Assembly: GCA_902984215.1 (NCBI GenBank)
Contig: CADWAF010004407.1
Location: 1-10,678 of the forward strand
Reading direction: 5' to 3'
Source of the DNA: Willaertia magna
Lineage: Eukaryota; Heterolobosea; Eutetramitea; Acrasida; Naegleriidae
DNA length: 10,678 bases
Below are positions 1 to 7,516 of this stretch, piece after piece (position 1 is the stretch's first letter; each line of letters starts with the position of its first letter). The translations under genes were made by a program, and so were the position numbers. Under the pieces are notes generated by a model. It ran no database searches and was not told the origin of the DNA. It worked only from the letters and a program-made list of their open reading frames with translations.

Positions 1-428
1 TGATTTTCATTTGATTTTTTTTTTGATTTGAATATCTTTATTTTGTTTATTGCTTTATATTGTTTTTTTAAATTGTATTAAATGAAAAGAAGGAAATTAA
101 AATTGTTATTTGACTTTGAATGGTTTATATTATATGTTGAGTTTCAATATAAAAGTGGATTTTCCAATGGATTTGCTAAACATTCCATTTAAGGAAGGAA
201 TGTTGACAAGATGCTATATTTTGTTCTTTTTTCTGTATTTATAAAGAATACTTTGTAGATTTTTTAATATAAAAGATGCTTTTTTAAAAACTTTTCTTAA
301 ATGATTTTTGTTTGATTATTATTTAAATACTCGTTTTTATTTCTTTAATAATAAGATTTGGCTTTCGCTGCAATCCCATATTTATTTATGTCTATTTTTT
401 TCTGTAAATTCCAATAAATTATTAAAAT
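1..428. other. AT-rich stretch with no supported gene
   Basis: This stretch is dominated by T and A runs. The longest ATG-started frame I read near the left end is 36 codons (82-192, plus), too short and isolated to call. A small inverted repeat (acattcc at 180-186, ggaatgt at 197-203) could form a 7-base-pair hairpin, but it has no T-run or other context that would give it a function. I see no tRNA-like fold, splice-bounded exon or family motif. The 60-codon frame at 308-490 (plus) is rich in Phe, Leu, Asn and Ser, as expected from random AT-rich DNA, and lies partly opposite the F-box relic. Confidence 0.6.
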
Positions 429-1013
429 CTAACTTTTTATTTTATTCTTTTCACAAAATTCTTTTAATTTCTTTAAATTTTCTAAATTAAAAATAAAAAA
501 TTGTAAATATTCATTTTTAAAATGATTTAAATCTACTGGTATAGGATTAATAAAGTATAAAAATAGTAATTTTCTTTAAATTGTAAAGTAAAACCTTTAA
601 ATTTTGGGTTAATAAATATTTGTTCTTCCTTTTTAGTTAATTTTAAACTTTTAAATGTAATAAAAGGTGATTTATAAATAAATTGATTTATATTTTCTAT
701 TAATTTTTGTAATCTGTCTTGTTTAATAATTTTTCCCAATTTAAACAATTTTTTAAATATTAAATATTAAATTATTTTCAAATAAATTAACATTTCCTTG
801 ATATTTATATTAATTTGATATAAATAATACCATAAATTAATATCAATTAATTGATTTGATATTTTTAAACAATATTTTATACTTTCATTCGAATGTTTAT
901 TAATTTTAAATTAAAAAAGTTTCTTCTTCACCAATGTTTGTTGTAATTTCTGGAATGGATAAATAGTATAAACAAATGTGATGAATAATCTCCACTGGAA
1001 AAAAGTCTCTCAT
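429..1013 (-). pseudogene. Decayed F-box protein gene (frameshifts and a stop)
   Basis: Read on the minus strand from an ATG at 1013-1011, frame A begins M-R-D-F-F-P-V-E-I-I-H-H and continues to a TAA at 908-906. This resembles the start of an F-box (hydrophobic-P-x-E-I-I). Frame B, open from about 910, carries C-L-K-I-S-N-Q-L-I-D-I-N-L-W-Y-Y-L-Y, like the typical F-box end (C..w..l....LW..LY). It meets a TAA at 769-767, reopens through lysine-rich sequence, and ends at 535-533. A third frame then carries F-I-N-P-I-P-V-D-L-N-H-F and a Leu/Lys-rich tail to a TAG at 431-429. Joined in order, the pieces give one protein of roughly 190 residues. The breaks lie near T or A runs. F-box proteins recruit substrates to SCF ubiquitin ligases, but this copy appears unable to make a full product. 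The alternatives are a multi-intron gene or sequencing errors; I found no good GT-AG pairs that repair the frames. Confidence 0.5.
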
Positions 1014-1109
1014 AACATTTTTTTTGGTGGAATAGGTTGTAGTGATTTCTTTACAAAATCATTGTGCTAGTTCAAAGAAATCACAATTGTTTTATAAAAC
1101 TCACAAAAT

Positions 1110-2027
1110 TTAGTTGCATTGACAACCAGGATTAGAAGGATTAGATGGATTTGTTGGATTAGTTGGACTTGAATTATCAACATAATTCATTCCAGTTAAA
1201 TCATTAACATAACTTCTAACAAAATCCTTATAATAAGTAACATTTGTATAAACAGCAACACTTCCTTGTCTACCACAACCTTCAGGTCCATAAGAAACTG
1301 CACCTAAAAGTAAGAAATAACCATTTCTCCAAACACCAAGTGGACCACCTGAATCACCTTGACAACTATTTATTCCTCTACCTTCTCCTGCACATACTTG
1401 ACTTGGAGGATTCATTCCTAAACCTTTACTATTACAGAAATTTGCTTGTTGTACTGGAACGTATGCTTTTTGTGTAATTGATGGGATATCATTACTTGAA
1501 TCTAAATTTCTACCCCAACCTGCAACGATAGCTGGACTACCCATTGGGAAAGAACCTAAAAGTAAAGATGCTGCTTTAACTTTTTGTGGTTGTGTATCTA
1601 ATGGGAATTCTTGGTCAACTTCGATTACAGCAATATCATTTACAATACGATTTTTATCATATTGTGGATGTTGTACTTTTCTTACAACTTTACGTATAAT
1701 ACAATTACTACCTTGTTGTTGGCTATTACCACATTCTCGTTGATTAGTTCCAGCTACTATTTGCATACTTGTAATTGGGATTGGTACATCTAAACAGTGA
1801 GCAGCAGTCACAATAGATTTCTTACCAACAATTGTACCTCCACAAAAATGTTGTGATGAATAACCACCTTTTACATACTGGATACTAACTAAATGTGGGA
1901 ATTCATTTGCACCTGCATTTGTACCACCAGAAACTTCAATCTTATTAATTGCTGAATTGACATTTAAAACAATTAGAGACAACAATATTGTTGTTAAGAG
2001 CGTAAGATAAACTGCTAAGGATTTCAT
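1110..2027 (-). CDS. Secreted trypsin-family (S1A) serine protease with atypical activation site and S1 pocket
   Basis: The protein has 305 residues, starting at the Met at 2027. The frame runs 18 codons further upstream, but those codons (Lys/Gln/Ile-rich) look like A-rich leader, and the chosen Met is followed at once by a signal peptide (M-K-S-L-A-V-Y-L... to about N-S-A26). The fold is chymotrypsin-like: catalytic His77 in T-A-A-H-C, Asp131 in N-D-I-A-V, and Ser226 in G-D-S-G-G-P. Cysteine pairs are visible at 62/78, 198/212 and 222/251, with an extra pair at 99/109. The expected mature start (I-V-G-G) reads V-S-G-G at 32-35, preceded by Glu31, so activation after Arg/Lys is not obvious. 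The specificity residue six before the Ser (Asp189 in trypsin) is Asn220, and the position of Gly226 is Ala258. The protein ends in N-P-T/S repeats and G-C-Q-C-N. Its role is probably extracellular or vacuolar proteolysis; the substrate is unknown. The family is certain. Confidence 0.93.
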   Translation of the reverse strand: MKSLAVYLTLLTTILLSLIVLNVNSAINKIEVSGGTNAGANEFPHLVSIQYVKGGYSSQHFCGGTIVGKKSIVTAAHCLDVPIPITSMQIVAGTNQRECGNSQQQGSNCIIRKVVRKVQHPQYDKNRIVNDIAVIEVDQEFPLDTQPQKVKAASLLLGSFPMGSPAIVAGWGRNLDSSNDIPSITQKAYVPVQQANFCNSKGLGMNPPSQVCAGEGRGINSCQGDSGGPLGVWRNGYFLLLGAVSYGPEGCGRQGSVAVYTNVTYYKDFVRSYVNDLTGMNYVDNSSPTNPTNPSNPSNPGCQCN

Positions 2028-2361
2028 TATTATTATTATTTGTTTTGTTTGTTTTTTTGTTTGAATTGTTGGTTTTAACAAGTAATTGTTGTTTGGTGTT
2101 TAAATATGAATTTTGAGGGTTATCTCTTTTCCCTTTTTTAATTGATTTATTTCTTAAAGTGAATGGGCTAACGAGTAAAGAGTTCTTTGGATTACTTGAT
2201 GGATATCAGTAAATAAATTTACATGGAAGGTAAGCTTACAGATATTAATCATTATCTTCTTCGGGTTTGTCAATTTTGTCAGCACAACAAGCTTCTACGA
2301 AAATTAATTTTTCACATTTTTTTAATTTAAATTTTTAACATTTTTTGGCGCCAAAAAAAAA
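2028..2361. promoter_or_regulatory. Divergent promoter region between the protease and FANCI
   Basis: These 334 bases must hold both promoters. Next to the protease start are (TTA)n and TTTG-rich repeats (about 2027-2070), which read as an A/C-rich leader in its mRNA. At the FANCI end is the 18-base E2F-like palindrome listed separately. In between, 2230-2282 has the borders of a short intron on the plus strand (GTAAGC at its start, TTTTGTCAG at its end, 53 bases), so the FANCI leader could be spliced. There is an in-frame TAA at 2323-2325 upstream of the FANCI ATG, so the coding region does not extend left without splicing. I see no RNA gene here. Confidence 0.6.
2341..2358. promoter_or_regulatory. 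Perfect 18-base palindrome matching the E2F/DP consensus
   Basis: The sequence TTTTTTGGCGCCAAAAAA is its own reverse complement and contains TTTGGCGCCAAA, an exact fit to the E2F/DP consensus TTTSGCGCSAAA. It is the only such GC-core site I noticed between genes in this window. It lies three bases before the FANCI ATG. E2F with Rb-type repressors drives S-phase and DNA repair genes across eukaryotes, so a Fanconi gene is a fitting target. Binding is inferred from the motif alone. Confidence 0.65.
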
Positions 2362-5300
2362 ATGCTTAACTCGGAAGATGTAGAAGATGATAATGCATCG
2401 GAACGTGAAGCGTCATCATCTAGTAATAATAATAATGGTAGAATAGAAGCAATAACGCCGGCTTTACAATTAATAGAAGATATTATTATTAAATTTCAAT
2501 TTTCATCGTTAATGATAGATAAAGAATTTGATAAAAAAGAAATAAAACAAATTGAAAAGAATTTATCAGATGAATTATCAAAATTATTATTAATATCAGA
2601 GCCTCATCCCAAATTAACTTATCGCTTACTTAATTTCTTAGAAAATTTAGAAAATAGAAATCTACAATGCATTACCTTAGAATTCTTAACTAAACTTTGT
2701 TCTGGAACGAATATGGAGAATGAAAAAATTATTGACACTTTAGAGATACTTTTTAAAAGGGATTCAGAGTTGACTAGACCAATAATTTCAACGCTTTATC
2801 AATTAAATAATTTAATACCAACACAACAGGATAAGATATTACAATTAGCTGGTAACGCTTTGGAATCAATTTCTGAAGAGAAAGATTTACAACAAGTTGT
2901 AAAGATAATGTTAAAAAATATAACTAAAAAAACTGGAAAACAAATTGTAAATTGTATAAGAAAATTATTAGCTAATGATGACACAATTAGTATTAGTATT
3001 TGTACTGAAATATTAGCTGAAGCTTTTTCTACTAATCCATTTGTGGCTTCACAATTTTTGAAGTCCTTTAAAGATGAAGATGATACGGAACTTTCTCGCT
3101 TAGATGTTTTAATTTTATTAGTTTATTTAACAGCTAGAGATAGAGAAAGAAATCAAATCTTTATTATCTTTAAGAATGCTTTTTTAAAGAAACCTAAACG
3201 TCGAGTCCAATTGTCAACTATAATAGACGCACTTTGTATAGAACATACAGACATGATTTTACAAGAAAAATTTTCAAAATCTGTTTATGTTTTTGTAATA
3301 TATATACTTACAAATAGTGGTATTTATACAGATGAAAATGGTAAACCATGGATTTATTTAATATTTATTGTTGCCTTTCAGATGTATCCATCTCAAAGAG
3401 CGAAATTACTTTCATCTTTGTTGGCAATGTTTCAATATTCAAATGATCCTAGTTCTTCAATAGCTGGAGATATTTTAATTGGATTATCAACACAAGAGGA
3501 AGAAGACGAAGAAAGTGAAGAGGCTAATGAATGGTGTAAAATATTGGCAACTGACTTTCAATCTATTTTGAAAGATGCCTTATCTCATGCGGTTTCTTAT
3601 TCCCCAAAATGTCAACATTGTTTGTGTTATGTACTTTCAAAGCTTTGTAGATATGAACCAAAACTTTTTGAATTTTTAATGATTTTTGTAAGAAAACAAT
3701 TATTTAGTGGACAAGATAATAGAACTCAACTTGGTATAGTTGCATCTACTCATATCATTAAAGAAACTCAATGGATGAGTGTAATGGATATTGAAAGATT
3801 TGTAATTAACATGTTTAATACGAAATCATTTGATTCAAATACTATTTATTTATTAGATTTATTTATTCATAATGTTTTAATTTTAAAGGAAAAGGGATTT
3901 CAAGATAAAATTAGGACTTTATTAGAATCCTTAATGAGCCATATACAATTGACAACATTTGGATTAAATAGAGAAGAAGACAATTATTTTAAACCAAAAC
4001 AATTATGTGCCTCTAATAGACTACAGTTAGATATTCTACAAACATTATCAAAATTAATTAAATGTTATATCATTTATCACGAAGATGAAAATATAGCATA
4101 CGAATTAAGCACTTATGGAATGCAAGCAACAACAAAGGAAGAATTAATTTGTGACTATGTTATATGTTCAACCTTATGTTATCATTTTGTAGAGAAATAT
4201 AACAGAGGAGTTAAACTTAATCAAGATGAAAAATCTGCATTATTAGATTTAACTAATTATCTTTTAAAATTAAGAATTGACATTCCTGCCACCCCTCAAG
4301 GCTCCACCGCTAAGATTAATACAGAAGATATATTCCTTACTTTTCAATTAGATATCCACATGTTATCTCAATTTATTTTGTCAGATCAGAGTGCTCACTC
4401 TTCCAATACAGAAGCTATTCATAAGAAAATGATGAAAGAAGCACTTAAATGCTTGTGGACTAATATTCACTATAATCTAACGGACCTACTAAGGACTAAA
4501 CAAGATATTAATATGATAGACATCCCCTCACAAAACATTTCTAAAAAGAATAAGGAAAAGTCAAGCGCCTCAAAACCAACAATAACTACTTACCAAAAGA
4601 TAAAATTTCATTTTGGTTCAATGAACAGTAGTTTAGGCTCAAGAAGTTATTCCTCAATTCATCAATTCATAAAAGGAAATGAAAATGTTTTTGTGAAGAT
4701 ATTTTCATTAACTGAAGAATTAAACTATGCCTTAGTTGATTGTAAAGAAGATTTAAATACGGATAATGAAAAAGAAAAAGAATTAACTAAAAATAGTATG
4801 GAACGTATTGCAGTGTGTTTAGGCTATTGTTATACTATATTATCTAATGTAATTTATACTTGCAGAGTATTAGATGAAAATCTATTTGAAGAACTTTTAA
4901 TGAAATTAGTTAGTTTTGAAAATGGTCATAATGGAAAAGAAGAAACCTTAACGCCCTTCTCTTGTGCTCAAAATTTAATAGAACAAATTTTAAGTCAATT
5001 TATTGAAACAAGTTATTTCACTCATGCTATTCAATTGACTTTACTTTTAACATCTATTGCTGAAGGAAGAATGATTCAATCATTAATTGGATATTTTGGT
5101 TTGCTAATGTCACAAAGTGCATATAGCACATTATCTAATCATTTAAAATTAGAGAAACTAATTTTTGATTCACATATTTTAATTTCTCAACCTTTTTATC
5201 ATGTTTTACTTTATAGAGAAATTAAACTTGGAAATTGGATAACTGATTGTTTAACCCAAGCACCATCCCTTTTTATTTTATCTTATTTACCATCAGATGA

Positions 5301-6552
5301 TGGGAAAACATTTATTGATACCTTAATGATTTCTTTATATGAATTTATTGGAATGGTAATTGAAAATGAAGAACAAGAAGAAAAACATAAATTTACTACA
5401 CATGACATCTTTAAATCATTAGATGAAATTTCATTTCATTCATTTTACCAATTACTTACAAAAATTGTTGAATTGGCAATAACTAATGCCCCTTCCACTC
5501 CCTTAGTTGTATCTAATGCCACTGTTGTAAATAATAATACTGTTACAGCAACTAATACTTTTGGATATTTTCAAAGAATAGAAGAGGCTATTGAGAATTT
5601 AATAAGATTAATTTTTATTATGAATTATTTACAAGAATGTAATCGATTAAAACGTAGAAAGAATAAGAGTGCTGAGTTGTTGGTACAATGTTGTTTATGT
5701 ATCATTCCTAAATTAGAAGAAAAATTATTGGAATGCCTTAAATATCGAGTCGATAAAAGTGATAATTTAGATGATGTTTTATCTCCTGAAGATTACATTT
5801 CACTTATTGACAAGATGAAAAGTTTTTGTAAAGCATGTTTTGCTTTATGTGAAAAACAAAAAAAGTTTAGTGATAAAAACTCAAAGCAAGACGGTAAATT
5901 AAGACAAACAATGTTAAGATTATTTACGAAACAAAATGATCTAGAAAACACTTTAAGAAATATTTGTTACAAACATCATATCCCTTGTTTTATAGAAGAT
6001 AATGATGAAGAGGAAGAAGATGGTAACAATTCAACTCAAACGGAAATGTGGAAACCAACAAATAAGAAGATTAAAAAACAATTAATGGAGAAGTTAAATT
6101 CAATTAAGGAATATCATAAAAATTTATTGGAATCTACAACAACCAACGAAACAACTACATTAATGAATGAAAATTTATGGGAATTACTTCATGAAACATC
6201 TTTTTTAGATAAATGTGTTTTATTTTCTGTGGAATATCAAGAAAATAAAGAAGAGAATGAAGGCGAGGATGAGAGTCAACTCGTTGAAGAAGAAGAGGAA
6301 GAAGTAGAAGAAAATAATGAAGAGATAATCGTATTAGATGAAGAAGAAGAAGAGTGTATTGAAGATTTCATTGAAGATGATGAAGATAGTGATACAAGTA
6401 GCTCTTTTGGTTTTGGAACAAAGATGACATTAGAAGAAGCTTTGGCAGCTGCTAAAAGAAAACAAGAAAGTTTTAAAAACAATAATAGTGACAATAATCA
6501 TTTAAAACAGAAACAACAACAACGAAAAACTAAAAAAAGAAAAACGAAATAA
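2362..6552 (+). CDS. FANCI: Fanconi anaemia group I (FANCI)-like protein
   Basis: This is a 1396-residue, almost wholly alpha-helical protein (human FANCI has 1328). FANCI pairs with FANCD2 as a DNA clamp at interstrand crosslinks in the nucleus. Several stretches line up with what I recall of FANCI, in order: about 245-277 (S-R-L-D-V-L-I-L-L), 398-435 (D-F-Q-S-I-L-K-D-A-L then R-Y-E-P-K-L-F), 443-467 (V-R-K-Q-L-F-S-G-Q-D-N-R) and about 597-637 (Y-H-F-V-E-K-Y-N-R). The 443-467 block is the segment that carries the monoubiquitinated Lys (K523) in human FANCI; here the site reads T455-Q456. The C-terminus has a Glu/Asp tract (about 1290-1355) and a Lys/Arg-rich end (K-K-R-K) that looks like a nuclear signal, as in human FANCI. 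The first 28 residues are acidic, Ser/Asn-rich filler. The start is the first ATG after an in-frame stop. The main alternative is the paralogue FANCD2, which shares V/I-R-K-Q-L but fits the flanks less well. Confidence 0.78.
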   Translation: MLNSEDVEDDNASEREASSSSNNNNGRIEAITPALQLIEDIIIKFQFSSLMIDKEFDKKEIKQIEKNLSDELSKLLLISEPHPKLTYRLLNFLENLENRNLQCITLEFLTKLCSGTNMENEKIIDTLEILFKRDSELTRPIISTLYQLNNLIPTQQDKILQLAGNALESISEEKDLQQVVKIMLKNITKKTGKQIVNCIRKLLANDDTISISICTEILAEAFSTNPFVASQFLKSFKDEDDTELSRLDVLILLVYLTARDRERNQIFIIFKNAFLKKPKRRVQLSTIIDALCIEHTDMILQEKFSKSVYVFVIYILTNSGIYTDENGKPWIYLIFIVAFQMYPSQRAKLLSSLLAMFQYSNDPSSSIAGDILIGLSTQEEEDEESEEANEWCKILATDFQSILKDALSHAVSYSPKCQHCLCYVLSKLCRYEPKLFEFLMIFVRKQLFSGQDNRTQLGIVASTHIIKETQWMSVMDIERFVINMFNTKSFDSNTIYLLDLFIHNVLILKEKGFQDKIRTLLESLMSHIQLTTFGLNREEDNYFKPKQLCASNRLQLDILQTLSKLIKCYIIYHEDENIAYELSTYGMQATTKEELICDYVICSTLCYHFVEKYNRGVKLNQDEKSALLDLTNYLLKLRIDIPATPQGSTAKINTEDIFLTFQLDIHMLSQFILSDQSAHSSNTEAIHKKMMKEALKCLWTNIHYNLTDLLRTKQDINMIDIPSQNISKKNKEKSSASKPTITTYQKIKFHFGSMNSSLGSRSYSSIHQFIKGNENVFVKIFSLTEELNYALVDCKEDLNTDNEKEKELTKNSMERIAVCLGYCYTILSNVIYTCRVLDENLFEELLMKLVSFENGHNGKEETLTPFSCAQNLIEQILSQFIETSYFTHAIQLTLLLTSIAEGRMIQSLIGYFGLLMSQSAYSTLSNHLKLEKLIFDSHILISQPFYHVLLYREIKLGNWITDCLTQAPSLFILSYLPSDDGKTFIDTLMISLYEFIGMVIENEEQEEKHKFTTHDIFKSLDEISFHSFYQLLTKIVELAITNAPSTPLVVSNATVVNNNTVTATNTFGYFQRIEEAIENLIRLIFIMNYLQECNRLKRRKNKSAELLVQCCLCIIPKLEEKLLECLKYRVDKSDNLDDVLSPEDYISLIDKMKSFCKACFALCEKQKKFSDKNSKQDGKLRQTMLRLFTKQNDLENTLRNICYKHHIPCFIEDNDEEEEDGNNSTQTEMWKPTNKKIKKQLMEKLNSIKEYHKNLLESTTTNETTTLMNENLWELLHETSFLDKCVLFSVEYQENKEENEGEDESQLVEEEEEEVEENNEEIIVLDEEEEECIEDFIEDDEDSDTSSSFGFGTKMTLEEALAAAKRKQESFKNNNSDNNHLKQKQQQRKTKKRKTK

Positions 6553-6558
6553 TTTATT
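6553..6558 (-). terminator. AATAAA polyadenylation signal overlapping the stop codon of the Asn-rich gene
   Basis: On the minus strand the last codons of the 6554-7516 gene read GAA TAA ATT, so an AATAAA hexamer overlaps its stop codon. Cleavage usually follows within a few tens of bases, which would place the mRNA 3' end inside the last codons of FANCI on the other strand. I see no AATAAA for FANCI in the first 60 bases after its own stop. Confidence 0.45.
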
Positions 6559-7516
6559 CATTATTATTGGTACTATACATTTGAATGAATTGAAATAGAT
6601 TTTCAAAATCATTCGTAAACCTTTTCCAAAATCGTTTTTCCTTTTCTTCAAAGAGACGAAAAACTAATTGACTTGGGATAGATTCTTGTGGAGGTAAAGG
6701 TGGTGGCTGTTCAACTAAAGCTATTGAGGCAATGCTTTCTGACATTGTTTTATCTTCTTTTGTCAATTCTATTTGAACTACTGGTTGTAGTTGTTGGTTA
6801 TTATTATTATTTGGTAAATTATTATTTGTTAGTTTGGGTTCTTCTTTTGCAGTCAGGTAAGGTATAAGACTGGAAGGATTTTTGGGCTCCACTATTTTGT
6901 GATTTAAAACTCTATCAGGCTGAATAAGAAATGTATTATTATTATTATTAATATTATTGTTATTATTATTAACAGTGGTATTTAATAGCGATTTTTGTTC
7001 TTTCAGTTTTATTTTACTTTTCGCATCCTCTTTTCTTAAATTTATTATATTTTCTTTATTATCACAGATATGATTAATGTTGTTATTATTTTTGTTTATT
7101 ATCACAAAAGAATCTAACTGTTTCTTCTTTTCCTTAGTTTCCTTGTTAACATTTCTATGCGAGGGAATTAAGCCAGCACGGTTGTTGTTAGGAGACAACA
7201 AATTTCTTAAACATTTATTTTCTAATTGTTCTATTCCATCTCCAAATAACATATCATTCTTCTTCTTATAAAGAGGTGTTTGAATATTATTCCAAGTTTT
7301 CCTCCCTTCTTCATCCTCTACCCATGAAAAGGCAGATAAATTCAATTCATTCATTTCTTTTTCATTCAAATAAATCTTAACAGACAATGAAGGCGGGAGA
7401 ACGGTCTGGTAAAAAAAAAGTTTAAAAAACCTTAAACATTCCAAAATCGCTCCATCAAAGAATAAAAACCATTTTCCAACTTTCAATAAATTTATAGTAT
7501 CAAACACTTCATGCAT
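6554..7516 (-). CDS. Unrecognised Asn-rich protein
   Basis: I do not recognise the family of this 320-residue protein. The first 90 residues look folded: hydrophobic strands (V-G-K-W-F-L-F-F-D-G at 13-22, V-L-P-P-S-L-S-V-K-I-Y-L at 39-50), then an acidic S-A-F-S-W-V-E-D-E-E. Residues 110-250 are low complexity, with Asn runs (about 142-149, 183-194, 231-240) and many Lys. This region includes a KEN tripeptide at 154-156, which can act as an APC/C degron. A proline run P-P-P-L-P-P lies at 271-276. The last 35 residues (L-V-F-R-L-F-E-E-K-E-K-R-F-W) look like an amphipathic helix. There is no signal peptide or clear membrane span. It meets FANCI tail to tail with one base between stops. The start at 7516 is the first ATG of the frame, after a TAG five codons... 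upstream at 7523-7521, but an extra 5' exon is possible (see findings). Confidence 0.6.
   Translation of the reverse strand: MHEVFDTINLLKVGKWFLFFDGAILECLRFFKLFFYQTVLPPSLSVKIYLNEKEMNELNLSAFSWVEDEEGRKTWNNIQTPLYKKKNDMLFGDGIEQLENKCLRNLLSPNNNRAGLIPSHRNVNKETKEKKKQLDSFVIINKNNNNINHICDNKENIINLRKEDAKSKIKLKEQKSLLNTTVNNNNNNINNNNNTFLIQPDRVLNHKIVEPKNPSSLIPYLTAKEEPKLTNNNLPNNNNNQQLQPVVQIELTKEDKTMSESIASIALVEQPPPLPPQESIPSQLVFRLFEEKEKRFWKRFTNDFENLFQFIQMYSTNNNE
6934..6972. repeat. Imperfect (AAT)n repeat coding the Asn runs
   Basis: This ATT/AAT trinucleotide tract, with one interruption, encodes Asn-Ile-Asn stretches near residues 183-194 of the minus-strand protein. Shorter tracts of the same kind occur near 6798-6830 and 7078-7100. 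In-frame AAT expansion is common in AT-rich amoeba genomes and is expected to vary in length between strains. Confidence 0.8.

Noticed and set aside
308..490. 60-codon frame on the plus strand, rich in Phe, Leu and Asn
   Set aside because: It lies in low-complexity AT DNA partly opposite the F-box relic, and its composition is what random T-rich sequence gives. No motif or splice context.
842..855. 14-base perfect palindrome ATCAATTAATTGAT
   Set aside because: It is inside the F-box relic and made of AT-rich words that recur by chance in this composition; I see no second copy.
2223..2330. 35-codon plus-strand frame, and an opposite open stretch reading E-A-C-C-A-D-K-I-D-K-P-E-E-D
   Set aside because: The plus frame spans a likely intron, and the minus stretch has no ATG and is bounded by a stop within about 26 codons. 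Neither matches a family I know.
2362..6552. FANCD2 as the identity of the long helical protein
   Set aside because: The V-R-K-Q-L-x-S words fit FANCD2 too, but blocks on both sides (about 245-277, 398-435, 597-637) and the Lys-rich end after the acidic tract fit FANCI better. It is kept as the main alternative.
7406..7430. Intron-like GT...T9ACCAG tract in the Asn-rich gene (minus strand)
   Set aside because: Removing these 25 bases breaks the frame within a few codons, while retaining them keeps it open. In-frame alternatives need poor 5' sites (GTTGGA, GTGTTT).
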